Below, one piece after another: positions 30,950-40,806 of a DNA stretch of 64,000 nucleotides (the stretch's first letter is position 1; every line of letters begins with the position of its first letter). Source of the DNA: Thiogranum sp. (GTDB lineage Bacteria > Pseudomonadota > Gammaproteobacteria > DSM-19610); assembly GCA_030148915.1 (NCBI GenBank), contig JASBSN010000042.1, positions 25,388 to 89,387 of the forward strand. The letters run 5' to 3'. Made by a program: the position numbers and the translations under genes. The notes below the pieces were generated by a model. That model made no database searches. It was given only the letters and a program-made list of their open reading frames with translations, and was not told the origin of the DNA.

Positions 30950-33900
30950 CTAGCGCCTTTTGAGCGCTTTGCCGCCCAATCGGCCAAGGCCGCGGTAGAC
31001 CAACGGCATGACAACCACCACCAGTGGAATCTGCACCAGGAGACCGGAGATGATAGCCACCGCCAGCGGCTGCTGCATGGCCGAGCCCTGGCCGAGCGCC
31101 AGGGCCAGGGGCAGCAGCGCCAGAATCGCCGCCAGCGTGGTCATGGCGATAGGGCGCAGGCGATTGTAGCCCGCTTGCACCAGGGCGGTCGGTTTGTCCA
31201 TCTTGCCACGCAGCAGTTCGTGGTATTCCGAGAAATAGAAAATCGATACCTCGGTGACAATTCCGACAATCATGGTCATACCCATCATGGCGGTGAGGTT
31301 GAGCTCAATCCCGGTGAGCCAAAGGCCGGTGAACACCGCCGCCATGGCCAGCAGCGGCGTCGTCATAATGGCGATGGCGGCGGCAAATTCCTCGTAGAGG
31401 AACAACAGCAGGAGAAACACCAGCGCCAGGGCAGCGACAAACACCGCAATCAGGCCGCGAAAAGCGATCTGCTGCTGTTTGTAGAGACCCCCGAGTTCAT
31501 AATACATATCGCCCGGCAACAGGCCGGATTGGGCCAGGACCTGCTTGACGTCGCGGATAGTCGAGCCCAAATCCCGCCCGCTGATGCGGGCGGTGACCGC
31601 CACCATGCGCTTGAGATTGTCGCGCGCAATCTGCGCCTGGCCGATTTCCAGCGATACGTGCGCCACCCGCTTGAGCGGGAACCGGTGACCGTCCGGGGCG
31701 CGCAGCCAGATGTCGCTGATCGCCGAGCTTCGATCCCGTGCCGCCGCCGGCACCCACACGCGCACCCCGACCAGCTTGAGATTTTCCTGGATCCGCGTGG
31801 TCACCAGGCCGGTGAACCAGGCGTCGAGTTGCCGGGTCACCGCGTCGGGGTCGATGCCCTCCAGGGCGGCTTTATCGCGATCGACGATGATATTGAGCGC
31901 GTCGCCGGCGAGCACAATACCGTCTTTCACATCGACCACACCGTCAAGCTTGCCGATCGCCGCGGCAACCTTCGGTGCCACCGAAGAGAGCTCATCGAGT
32001 TTATCGCTGTAGAGTTTGATCTCGATCGGCTGGGGAACCGCGGTCAGATCGCCGATCAGATCCTCCATCAGCAACGCCATTTCCACCTGCAGACCCGGCA
32101 CCCGTGTTTCGATCTTGCCACGGATTTCGTCCATGACCTGGTCTATGGGCTTACGCGGCAACGGTTTCAGACGCACGAACATATCGCCCTCGTTGGCCTC
32201 GGTGAGACCGCCGCCCAACTGCAGCCCGGTACGTCGCGAGTAAGTCTCGACCGCCGGGTTGGCGCTGATAATCGTCTCCACCTGTTGCAGCAGGCGGTTG
32301 GTTTCAGTCAGTGAGGTGCCCGCGGGCGAGCGGTAATCGAGAATAAAGCCTCCCTCATCCATATGCGGCATAAACCCGGAGCCGACCTGATGGTAGGCGA
32401 AATAGCCGAGGACCAGCAGCGGCACGATGCCGATAACCACCAGCGCCGGCGCCCGCATCAGGCGCTCCATCAGCCGCCGATAGCCGGCCAACAGACGGTT
32501 AAACCACTTGCCGACGTCTTCTTTGGCCGCGTCTTTTTCGCTCAACAAGTGTTCGGCAAGCAGCGGCACGGCCAGCCACGCCAGTAGAAAGGAAATAAAC
32601 AGGCTGCTCGCCATAGTCAGTGACAGGGCTTTGAAAAACGCCCCGGTCACGCCGCTGAGAAACGCCAACGGGGCGAAAATCACTATGGTGGCGGCGGACG
32701 AACCGACCAGCGGTGGGGTGAACTCTATGGCCGCCTCGCGAATACTCAGCGCCAGGTCATCGCTGCGCTGGCGCAGCCGACGAATAATGTGCTCGATCAT
32801 CACAATCGCGTCATCGACAATCAGCCCTACCGCCGCCGCCATACCGCCGAGCGTCATAATGTTAAAGCTCATATGCAGCACGTTGAGCAATAAAATGGTG
32901 CTGGCCAACACCGAGGGCACTACCAGGATCGCCACCAGGGTGATTTTCAGGCTGCGCAGAAACACCAGCAGCACCAGCGCGGCCAGCCCAACGCCAATGG
33001 CGATGGCATCGCGCACGCTGGTGGCCGCGGCGGTGATCAGTTGGCTCTGATCGTACCAGTTGGCCACCTGGACGCCCTGGGGCAGCTTTTTCCGATAGTC
33101 GTCCAGGCGCTGCTTGACGCCTTTGACGATCTGCACGGTATTGCCGCCCGGCTGCTGATAGATCTGCACCAGCACCGCGTCGTGACCGTCGGCGGTGACC
33201 CGCAACCACTGTGGCGCCGTGGTCGGGTAGACACGGGCGATATCATCGAGGCGCACCAGCCCGTCGGCGCCGCTGCGCAACACCGTGTTTTCGATATTTT
33301 GCAGCGAGCGCAGGCGCGTATCGGACAACAACAGATAGAGTTTGTAATGATCCTCCATGCGCCCGACCGCCTGCAGAACGTTGCTGGCCGACACAGAACT
33401 CGCCACATCCTTGAAAGTAAGGCCGTAGGCGGCCAGTTTTTCCGGGTCGATCTCCACGCGGTATTCCGCCTGCTCGCCACCGAGCACCGCCACCCGCGCC
33501 ACGCCATTGATCGACGAGAGCAGCGGCACCAACTGATAACTGGCCAGATCGCGCAACTGCACCAGCGACTCGCTGTCCGAGGTAAGACTGTAAGCGGAGA
33601 CGGGGAAAACCGTGGGATCCATGCGCCGCACGCTGAAACGCGTGCCACTCGGCAATTCCGGCAGGCTTTGGTTAATGGCCGATTCCACCTGCAGCATGGC
33701 GGCGATCATATCGTCGCCCCAACCGAAGTTAATCGACAGCTCGGCGCTGCCGCGGCTGGTGGTCGAGCGCAGCCCCACCACCCCCGGCACCGAGCGCACC
33801 GCCTGCTCGACAGGACGGGTGACGGCAATGACCATCTGGTCGGCGGGGCGATCGCCGGCGTCCAAGGTCACCACCACACGCGGAAAATCTACGTGCGGGA

Positions 33901-34009
33901 ACAAGGCGACGGGCAACTTGAGCCCCGCGGCGATACCGGCCAGCGCCAGAATGGCCACCAGGAACAGAATCGAGCGACGGTGCCCCGCCGCCCAGTGGGC
34001 AATATCCAT
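30950..34009 (-). CDS. Efflux RND transporter permease subunit
   Basis: 1019 aa; AVGLIVDDAIVMIEHIIRRL TM4 motif, RND duplication architecture. Confidence 0.95.
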   Translation of the reverse strand: MDIAHWAAGHRRSILFLVAILALAGIAAGLKLPVALFPHVDFPRVVVTLDAGDRPADQMVIAVTRPVEQAVRSVPGVVGLRSTTSRGSAELSINFGWGDDMIAAMLQVESAINQSLPELPSGTRFSVRRMDPTVFPVSAYSLTSDSESLVQLRDLASYQLVPLLSSINGVARVAVLGGEQAEYRVEIDPEKLAAYGLTFKDVASSVSASNVLQAVGRMEDHYKLYLLLSDTRLRSLQNIENTVLRSGADGLVRLDDIARVYPTTAPQWLRVTADGHDAVLVQIYQQPGGNTVQIVKGVKQRLDDYRKKLPQGVQVANWYDQSQLITAAATSVRDAIAIGVGLAALVLLVFLRSLKITLVAILVVPSVLASTILLLNVLHMSFNIMTLGGMAAAVGLIVDDAIVMIEHIIRRLRQRSDDLALSIREAAIEFTPPLVGSSAATIVIFAPLAFLSGVTGAFFKALSLTMASSLFISFLLAWLAVPLLAEHLLSEKDAAKEDVGKWFNRLLAGYRRLMERLMRAPALVVIGIVPLLVLGYFAYHQVGSGFMPHMDEGGFILDYRSPAGTSLTETNRLLQQVETIISANPAVETYSRRTGLQLGGGLTEANEGDMFVRLKPLPRKPIDQVMDEIRGKIETRVPGLQVEMALLMEDLIGDLTAVPQPIEIKLYSDKLDELSSVAPKVAAAIGKLDGVVDVKDGIVLAGDALNIIVDRDKAALEGIDPDAVTRQLDAWFTGLVTTRIQENLKLVGVRVWVPAAARDRSSAISDIWLRAPDGHRFPLKRVAHVSLEIGQAQIARDNLKRMVAVTARISGRDLGSTIRDVKQVLAQSGLLPGDMYYELGGLYKQQQIAFRGLIAVFVAALALVFLLLLFLYEEFAAAIAIMTTPLLAMAAVFTGLWLTGIELNLTAMMGMTMIVGIVTEVSIFYFSEYHELLRGKMDKPTALVQAGYNRLRPIAMTTLAAILALLPLALALGQGSAMQQPLAVAIISGLLVQIPLVVVVMPLVYRGLGRLGGKALKRR

Positions 34010-35037
34010 CAGGGCTTGTCCCGGACAGCCATGCCATCTTTGAGCTGGTAATTACCGGATATCACTACCGGGTCGCCGGCCTGCAGAGGGCCGCTCACCT
34101 CGATCAGCTCGCCCTGGGTGGTGCCGGTCACAACCTGCACGCGGTGCGCTTTGTTTGCCACCACCGTATACAGATAAGTGTGCGGGGCCGTACCGAGCAC
34201 AGCGCTGCGCGGCACTACCAGGACGTTGCGCGAAGCCAGCTGAATGCGTCCGAGCACACGGCTGCCCAGCACCAGCTGATCGACCTGTTTGGCCGGGATC
34301 GGCGCCAGCACTTCCACCAGGTGGGTGGCCGGATCGATCATGGCGTGAACTTCACGCACCTTCGACTCCACTTTGACATCCGGACCGAATACCGAGGTGA
34401 TACTGACTACGGTGCCCGGCTGTACGCCGCCCAGATCCTCGGGCTCGACGCCCAGGCGCGCAATCAAGCGCTTCTCGGCGGCAATCAGCATCGCCGCGGT
34501 ATCGGCCTGCACCCGCTGGCCCTGCGAGACATCCAGCCGCGTGACGATACCGTCCATGGGCGCGCGCAGCGTTTCGCTGGCCCGATCCATACCCCGCTTG
34601 CGCAGCGATTCGAGCGTGGCGCGCGCGTCCTGCAGGTTCTTTTTCGCCACATCCACCTGTGATTTGGTCGCCAGTTGCTCGTCCAGCAGTCGTTGCTGAC
34701 GCTGCTGTTCGCGCCGGGCGTAATCGACCGCGCTTTGCGCCTGCAGGTACTGCATGCGCGCGTCCGGCGCCGTGACCACCTCGAGCAGCCGGTCGCCCCT
34801 GTTGACGCGCTGACCGAGACGTACCCAGACGCGGTTGATCAGACCGGCGTGCGGCAATGATAGGCTCAGCACCTGGTCGGGATCCGGATCCAGAACGCCG
34901 AATGCGCTCAGGCTGTCGCTCACGCTGTGCTGTTGCACCGGCGCCGTTTTGATCAACACACTGGGGGTCGCCGCGCCACCGGCCAGTGGCAACAACCCAC
35001 ACAAGCACACAAGGGCGCGGCCCAACAGCGTTTTCAT
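34009..35037 (-). CDS. Efflux RND periplasmic adaptor (membrane fusion) subunit
   Basis: Lipoyl/beta-barrel MFP organisation; between RND and TolC genes. Confidence 0.92.
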   Translation of the reverse strand: MKTLLGRALVCLCGLLPLAGGAATPSVLIKTAPVQQHSVSDSLSAFGVLDPDPDQVLSLSLPHAGLINRVWVRLGQRVNRGDRLLEVVTAPDARMQYLQAQSAVDYARREQQRQQRLLDEQLATKSQVDVAKKNLQDARATLESLRKRGMDRASETLRAPMDGIVTRLDVSQGQRVQADTAAMLIAAEKRLIARLGVEPEDLGGVQPGTVVSITSVFGPDVKVESKVREVHAMIDPATHLVEVLAPIPAKQVDQLVLGSRVLGRIQLASRNVLVVPRSAVLGTAPHTYLYTVVANKAHRVQVVTGTTQGELIEVSGPLQAGDPVVISGNYQLKDGMAVRDKP

Positions 35038-36452
35038 GGTCGCACCTCTTTTTTGTCATCAACGAATGTGGTGAGCGGTTCGCCCGGAAACCCCGGCAGC
35101 GCCAACAGCGCTTCCAGGGCGATACGGTTTTCCCAGCCGGACTGCTCCAGGCTGATCTGCTCGAGGCGCTTGTTGACCCAGGTGGATTCCATATTAAGGA
35201 AGGTCAATGCCTGGATATCACCGCGGCCGTAGGCGCTACGCCCGCGATCGACGAGCGTTTTCAACCGGGGTAAATAGGTCTGCAAACTGTTCTGCTGACG
35301 CCGGAGGATCGTTTGCAGTTCCAGTAGTCGGTCGACATCCACCGCGGTCTGCGCCAGGCGCGCGCGGTACTCCGCGCGCAGCTGGTCGCGCGTCGCTCGC
35401 TCAATGGCAATAGGACCACGATTGCCGCTGAACAGCGGCAGCGTCAGGCTGACGCTCACACCGATGGTCTCGACATTGCCGGTATCGCGGGCACGGTTGA
35501 TGCCGATGCCCAGGGACGGAAACTGCGCCAGCACCGCCGCTCTCACACTGGCTTCCTGACTGGCATAACCGGCTTTCAGCGCCAATAGATCAGGTCTCAG
35601 CCGCGGCAACGCCGACAGTTGCTTGCGCGCCAGGGCGGCGGCCACAGGCGGCGGTTCGGTCAACGGTGATATGTCCACGTTCACCGCGGGATCCAGCCCC
35701 AGCAACAGGTTGAAATCATGCCGGGTCTGATTGTGCGTCTGTTCCAGCTGGTTGATCTGGCTCAACGTATCGACCAGTGCCGTCAGGTCCGTGCCATTGA
35801 CATCCAGGGTGAGATCACCGTCTTTTAGCGCCCGTGCCGAACGCCGATAGCGCTCCCGATAGAGGCCGCGCATACGCTGTAACAACGCCAGACGTTGTTG
35901 CTCGAGGCGCAGGCGCACCGCCAGAGAGCGGGCCTGCTGAATGACCTGCCATTCCTGCCAGAGCAGATCCAGACGGACTTTCTCCTGAGTCCGGCGCGTC
36001 GCTTCGCGGCGCGCCGGACGTGTTAGAAGGGGAATGATGTCGTAGCTGAGCCCCAACGACCACGCATTGACCAGGCCGGCCGTCTGGCCCGTCGGCTTGT
36101 CGAAGCCGGCACTGAGTTGGGGGTCAGGCAACAATCCGGCGGCAAACGCCTGCGCGTCGGCCACCGCCAGGCGCGCGCGTTGGGCACTGAGTTTGGGGTT
36201 ATTGAGGACGGCGAGAGTCCCCACCTCGGTAAGATCCAAGCCGTCAGCGGGATTGAACGGATGGGCCGTTTCAGTGGCGCCAGAGGCGGGCGCCGCCCCG
36301 ACGCGCAAACTGTGGAGATCCACCGCCAGCGGCGATCGCTCCTCGAGCGGCCGCGGCTGGTAAGTGGCACAGCCGCCCAACCACAGCAGGGTGACGGCCG
36401 CGGCCAACAATCGGCTTGCCGGCCCCGGTTGGACGGTCATCGCTTGACTCAC
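35034..36452 (-). CDS. TolC family outer membrane efflux lipoprotein
   Basis: LGGCATYQP lipobox; two OEP repeats; overlaps MFP gene. Confidence 0.92.
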   Translation of the reverse strand: MSQAMTVQPGPASRLLAAAVTLLWLGGCATYQPRPLEERSPLAVDLHSLRVGAAPASGATETAHPFNPADGLDLTEVGTLAVLNNPKLSAQRARLAVADAQAFAAGLLPDPQLSAGFDKPTGQTAGLVNAWSLGLSYDIIPLLTRPARREATRRTQEKVRLDLLWQEWQVIQQARSLAVRLRLEQQRLALLQRMRGLYRERYRRSARALKDGDLTLDVNGTDLTALVDTLSQINQLEQTHNQTRHDFNLLLGLDPAVNVDISPLTEPPPVAAALARKQLSALPRLRPDLLALKAGYASQEASVRAAVLAQFPSLGIGINRARDTGNVETIGVSVSLTLPLFSGNRGPIAIERATRDQLRAEYRARLAQTAVDVDRLLELQTILRRQQNSLQTYLPRLKTLVDRGRSAYGRGDIQALTFLNMESTWVNKRLEQISLEQSGWENRIALEALLALPGFPGEPLTTFVDDKKEVRP

Positions 36453-36648
36453 TTTGTGATCCCCTGAATAAATGCATCGAATCGGCCCAAGAGGCCGCCG
36501 AGCGATGGCCGCCTACCGGATCGACCGGATGACGCAAGGCCTGCGGGTTCTTCTGCTAGTGCTTCCGGCCACAGTATAGCCACATCCGAGACGCTGGCCA
36601 GCGGCCAGGAAAGGTGTGGATTGTGCCGTACAGCGCCCCCCCCCGGAC

Positions 36649-36686
36649 ATTACCATTCGGTAATCTCGGGTCAAGGCCGTGGTAAT
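36649..36686. promoter_or_regulatory. ATTACC-N4-GGTAAT palindrome plus additional GGTAAT half-site, candidate operator
   Basis: ATTACCATTCGGTAAT at 36649-36664 and GGTAATGCG at 36681, in the divergent tolC/ICMT intergenic region. Confidence 0.5.
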
Positions 36687-36710
36687 GCGCGGGTTGCTAA
36701 GCTTCCCGGC

Positions 36711-37400
36711 ATGAAACAACAAGATCAGCATTTCGCCAGCGGCGAACCGGCCTCCGATGTCACTGAGGTGCGCCTGAAACGCGCCCGCACCGTGCGCTTG
36801 TCGCTGCTGCGACGTACCCTCGTCGGAGTGATTATTACCAGCGGTGTCCTGCTGACCCCGCTCACCTCGCGCTGGCCCGGCACCCACCCGCTGCTACGCG
36901 ACCTCGTGCTTATGTCGGGCATGCTGCTGATCGTCTCGGGCGCGGCTTTGCGGCTCTGGGCCGGTCTCTATATCGGCGGGCACAAGGAACGGCGCCTGGT
37001 CACCGGCGGCCCCTACAGCTGCGTGCGCAACCCGCTCTATCTGGGCAATCTGCTCGCCGCCGGCGGCATCGCCCTGATCAGCGGGTCACCCTACGTGCTG
37101 GTCCTGACGCTCGGCGCCACCAGCGCGGTCTACCTTGCCACCATCCGGCAGGAGGAAGACAAGCTGCAACCGATCTTCGGCGCCGATTACCGTCGTTATT
37201 TGCAAGCCGCGCCAGCGCTGCTGCCGCGGCTCTCGGACATTCGCCGGTTGATCAGCGACACCACCCCCTGCAGCGTCACCCACTTCAGCCTCGCGCGCGA
37301 ACTCAAGCGCTGCCTGGGCCTGGTCGCCCTCGGCTTCACCGCCTTTCTCCTGGCGATGAGCTCGCCGCTACTGCACGCGCACCTACCCGCATTCCTCTGA
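36711..37400 (+). CDS. Isoprenylcysteine carboxyl methyltransferase-like (ICMT/PEMT) membrane protein
   Basis: GGHKERRLVTGGPYSCVRNPLYLGNLLAAGGIAL...RQEEDKLQPIFGADYRRY. Confidence 0.8.
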   Translation: MKQQDQHFASGEPASDVTEVRLKRARTVRLSLLRRTLVGVIITSGVLLTPLTSRWPGTHPLLRDLVLMSGMLLIVSGAALRLWAGLYIGGHKERRLVTGGPYSCVRNPLYLGNLLAAGGIALISGSPYVLVLTLGATSAVYLATIRQEEDKLQPIFGADYRRYLQAAPALLPRLSDIRRLISDTTPCSVTHFSLARELKRCLGLVALGFTAFLLAMSSPLLHAHLPAFL

Positions 37401-37493
37401 CTCACCTGCGCGGGCGGCGGCCCGCCGCCCTGATCCGTCCGCCAACTATCTGGCATAATGGCCGCTTATCTGCGGATCCGTACGGGACATTAC

Positions 37494-39545
37494 ATGCCGG
37501 AACACCCACGCACCATGCTGGTCACCAGCGCCCTCCCCTATGCCAACGGCTCGATCCATCTGGGGCACCTGGTGGAGTACATTCAGACCGACATCTGGGT
37601 GCGCTTTCAGAAAATGCGCGGCCACGACTGTGTGTATGTCTGCGCCGACGATGCCCACGGCACGCCGATCATGTTGCGCGCCCAGCACGAAGGCATCGAG
37701 CCGGAGGCGCTGATCGCCAGAGTGGCCGCCGAGCACCGCGCCGATTTTGCCGATTTCCTCATCGACTTCGACAACTATCACAGCACCCATTCGGATGAAA
37801 ACCGCGCGCTGTCGACGCTGATATATACCCGTCTGTGTGAGGCTGGACACATCGAAACGGCCACCATCACGCAGGCCTACGATCCCCAAAAGCACATGTT
37901 TCTCCCCGACCGCTTCATCAAAGGCGAGTGCCCGCGCTGCGGCGCCGCCGACCAGTATGGCGATTCCTGCGAGGTCTGCGGCGCCACCTACTCACCGACC
38001 GAGCTGAAGCATCCGGTTTCGGCGGTTTCCGGCGCCACCCCGGTGGAAAAACAATCCCTGCACTACTTCTTCAAACTGGCGGATTTCGAGGACGAACTGC
38101 GCACCTGGACCACCGCCGGGCACCTGCAGCCGGAAGTCAGCAACAAACTCGGCGAATGGTTCAACGATGGCCTGCGCAACTGGGACATCTCCCGCGATGC
38201 GCCCTATTTCGGCTTCGAAATCCCCGCGGCGCCGGGCAAGTATTTTTATGTCTGGCTGGACGCCCCCATCGGTTACCTGGCCAGCTTCAAGCAGTACTGC
38301 GAGCGCACCGGCCGGGATTTCGATGCATACCTGAAAGCGGACAGCCAGAACGAGCTGTACCATTTCATCGGCAAAGACATTATTTATTTCCACGCGCTGT
38401 TTTGGCCGGCGATGCTGAGCGGGGCCCAGTTACGTACCCCCACGGCGGTCTTCGCCCACGGCTTTCTCACCGTGGACGGCCAGAAAATGTCCAAGTCGCG
38501 CGGCACCTTCATCAAGGCGCGCACCTATCTGGATCACCTGAACCCGGAGTATCTGCGCTACTACTTCGCCGCCAAATTGGACAGCGGCATTGGCGACATC
38601 GATCTGAACCTGGAGGACTTCACCCAGCGGGTCAACAGTGATCTGGTCGGCAAATACGTCAACATCGCCAGCCGCAGCGCCAATTTTATTGTCAAACTGT
38701 TTGACGGTCGGCTGCTCGCAGTCGACGAATTCGGGGAAGATCAGGCAGCGACAACTAACTACCTGGCGAGCATTGATAATCAGGCGCGTGAGATTGCCGG
38801 CCTGTATGAGGCACGCGAATACAGCCAGGCCATGCGCAAGATCATGGAAATCGCCGCGGCCATTAATCAGGACTTCGATGAACAGGAGCCGTGGAAGCTG
38901 GCTAAGGATGAGGCGCAGCATGAACGGCTGCACAGGGTCTGTTCGCGCATTCTGCACGGTTTTTACCGGGTGTCGATTTTCCTTGCGCCGGTACTGCCCG
39001 GCATCACGTCGCGGGTGGCCACGGAGTTGTTCGGCCAGCCGCGCAACCTCACCTGGGCTGACTTGGACCCAGCACGCTTCCCGACCCGCATTAACAAATT
39101 CAAACACCTCGCTCAGCGTATCGAGGCCGACAAGGTACAAGCCATGATCGATGCATCCAAACAGGATCTCACTGACATCGAGGCGCCGACCGGCACCCCG
39201 GGCGCCGAACCGATTGCCGAGACCATCAGCTTTGACGATTTCGCCAAACTGGATCTGCGCATAGCGCGCATTATCAGAGCCGAAGCCGTACCCGAGGCCG
39301 ATAAGCTGCTGCGCCTGACATTGGATCTGGGCGGGGATACCCGCAACGTCTTTGCGGGCATCAAAAGCGCCTATCGGCCCGAGGATCTGGAAGGCAAGTT
39401 GACGGTCGTGGTCGCCAACCTGGCCCCGCGCAAAATGCGCTTCGGCGTTTCCGAAGGCATGGTGCTGGCGGCCGGCCCCGGCGGCAGCGAGCTGTATATA
39501 CTTGAGCCACATCAAGGCGCGCAACCGGGCATGCGGGTCAAATAG
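37494..39545 (+). CDS. metG: Methionyl-tRNA synthetase
   Basis: [25 protein letters not shown]...[21 protein letters not shown]...[11 protein letters not shown]-terminal tRNA-binding domain. Confidence 0.97.
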   Translation: MPEHPRTMLVTSALPYANGSIHLGHLVEYIQTDIWVRFQKMRGHDCVYVCADDAHGTPIMLRAQHEGIEPEALIARVAAEHRADFADFLIDFDNYHSTHSDENRALSTLIYTRLCEAGHIETATITQAYDPQKHMFLPDRFIKGECPRCGAADQYGDSCEVCGATYSPTELKHPVSAVSGATPVEKQSLHYFFKLADFEDELRTWTTAGHLQPEVSNKLGEWFNDGLRNWDISRDAPYFGFEIPAAPGKYFYVWLDAPIGYLASFKQYCERTGRDFDAYLKADSQNELYHFIGKDIIYFHALFWPAMLSGAQLRTPTAVFAHGFLTVDGQKMSKSRGTFIKARTYLDHLNPEYLRYYFAAKLDSGIGDIDLNLEDFTQRVNSDLVGKYVNIASRSANFIVKLFDGRLLAVDEFGEDQAATTNYLASIDNQAREIAGLYEAREYSQAMRKIMEIAAAINQDFDEQEPWKLAKDEAQHERLHRVCSRILHGFYRVSIFLAPVLPGITSRVATELFGQPRNLTWADLDPARFPTRINKFKHLAQRIEADKVQAMIDASKQDLTDIEAPTGTPGAEPIAETISFDDFAKLDLRIARIIRAEAVPEADKLLRLTLDLGGDTRNVFAGIKSAYRPEDLEGKLTVVVANLAPRKMRFGVSEGMVLAAGPGGSELYILEPHQGAQPGMRVK

Positions 39546-39652
39546 GCGTCCGTCCCAACCGTGCCGGGAACGCGACAATGGCCCGTAAATCACCGAAAAT
39601 CCGGGCGGTTAATCACCCTGTGCCGGCTTTAATCTGGGTTACCATCTGAGCC

Positions 39653-40234
39653 ATGAGCGAACTCGCCCTTATTCTCGTCAGCACCGTGCTGGTGAACAAC
39701 TTCGTGCTGGTGAAGTTCCTCGGCCTGTGCCCCTTTATGGGCGTGTCGCGCAACATCGAGACCGCCACCGGCATGGCGCTGGCGACCACCTTCGTGCTGA
39801 CGCTCTCCTCGGTGTGCAGCTATCTGGCCAATGAATACCTGCTGGCACCACTGGGCCTGGAATATTTGCGCACCATCACCTTCATTCTGGTCATCGCCGT
39901 GGTGGTGCAGTTCACCGAAATGGTGGTGCACAAGACAAGCCCGCTGCTCTACCAGGTGCTGGGCATTTTCCTGCCGCTGATCACCACCAACTGCGCCGTA
40001 CTGGGTGTGGCCCTGCTGAACGTGCAGGAACGCCACGGCTTTCTCGAGTCAGCGGTCTACGGCTTCGGCGCCGCTGTCGGTTTCTCCCTGGTGATGATTC
40101 TGTTCGCCGGCATCCGCGAACGCGTCGCCGTGGCAGACGTGCCCGAGGCCTTCAAAGGCTCGGCCATCGCCCTGGTGACCGCCGGTCTGATGTCACTGGC
40201 GTTCATGGGCTTTTCCGGGCTGATCAAGGGTTAG
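39653..40234 (+). CDS. rsxA: Electron transport complex subunit RsxA/RnfA
   Basis: [29 protein letters not shown]; order rsxABCDGE. Confidence 0.97.
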   Translation: MSELALILVSTVLVNNFVLVKFLGLCPFMGVSRNIETATGMALATTFVLTLSSVCSYLANEYLLAPLGLEYLRTITFILVIAVVVQFTEMVVHKTSPLLYQVLGIFLPLITTNCAVLGVALLNVQERHGFLESAVYGFGAAVGFSLVMILFAGIRERVAVADVPEAFKGSAIALVTAGLMSLAFMGFSGLIKG

Positions 40235-40242
40235 GCGCAGCG

Positions 40243-40806
40243 ATGCTTACCGCGATTATCGCGCTCGGTACCCTGGCGGCTGTGTTCGGGCTACTGCTGG
40301 GTTATTCGGCCATCCGCTTTCGCGTCGAAGGCGATCCAATAGTGGAACGGATCGACGCACTGCTGCCGCAGACGCAGTGCGGGCAGTGCGGCTTCGCCGG
40401 CTGTCGACCCTACGCCGAAGCCATCGCCGGTGGCGAGGCCGATATCAACCAGTGCCCACCGGGCGGTGATGCCGGCATCCAGGCACTGGCCGAACTGCTG
40501 GGCGTAGAGCCCAAACCGCTGAACGCCGAACACGGTGAACACACCGAGTTGCGCCTGGCGGTCATTGACGAACAGACTTGCATCGGCTGCACCCTGTGCA
40601 TTCAGGCCTGTCCGGTAGACGCCATCCTCGGCGCCGCCAAACAAATGCATACGGTGATCGCCAGCGAGTGCACCGGCTGCGATCTGTGCGTAGCGCCCTG
40701 TCCGGTGGATTGCATTCATATGCTTGCGCCCGGACAGGTCATCGCCACCTGGAAGTGGCCGTACCCCGGCAGCGAGCAGCGCTTGACGGCGGGCGACAGC
40801 GCCTGA
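40243..40806 (+). CDS. rsxB: Electron transport complex subunit RsxB/RnfB
   Basis: [19 protein letters not shown]; two 4Fe4S motifs. Confidence 0.97.
   Translation: MLTAIIALGTLAAVFGLLLGYSAIRFRVEGDPIVERIDALLPQTQCGQCGFAGCRPYAEAIAGGEADINQCPPGGDAGIQALAELLGVEPKPLNAEHGEHTELRLAVIDEQTCIGCTLCIQACPVDAILGAAKQMHTVIASECTGCDLCVAPCPVDCIHMLAPGQVIATWKWPYPGSEQRLTAGDSA

Noticed and set aside
30902-32314. 470-aa + strand ORF opposite the RND gene
   Set aside because: His/Gln/Arg-rich translation typical of an antisense frame; RND protein on the minus strand is unmistakable.
34047-34056. GGTAATTACC near the end of the MFP gene as a further operator
   Set aside because: Lies inside coding sequence with half-sites in the opposite arrangement to the promoter palindromes.
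36636-36644. C9 homopolymer (and a C8 run near 28084) as phase-variable tracts
   Set aside because: Intergenic, short, single-base runs in GC-rich DNA; no support for switching.
38430-39593. 387-aa reverse ORF opposite metG
   Set aside because: Shadow ORF; metG is full length and conserved.
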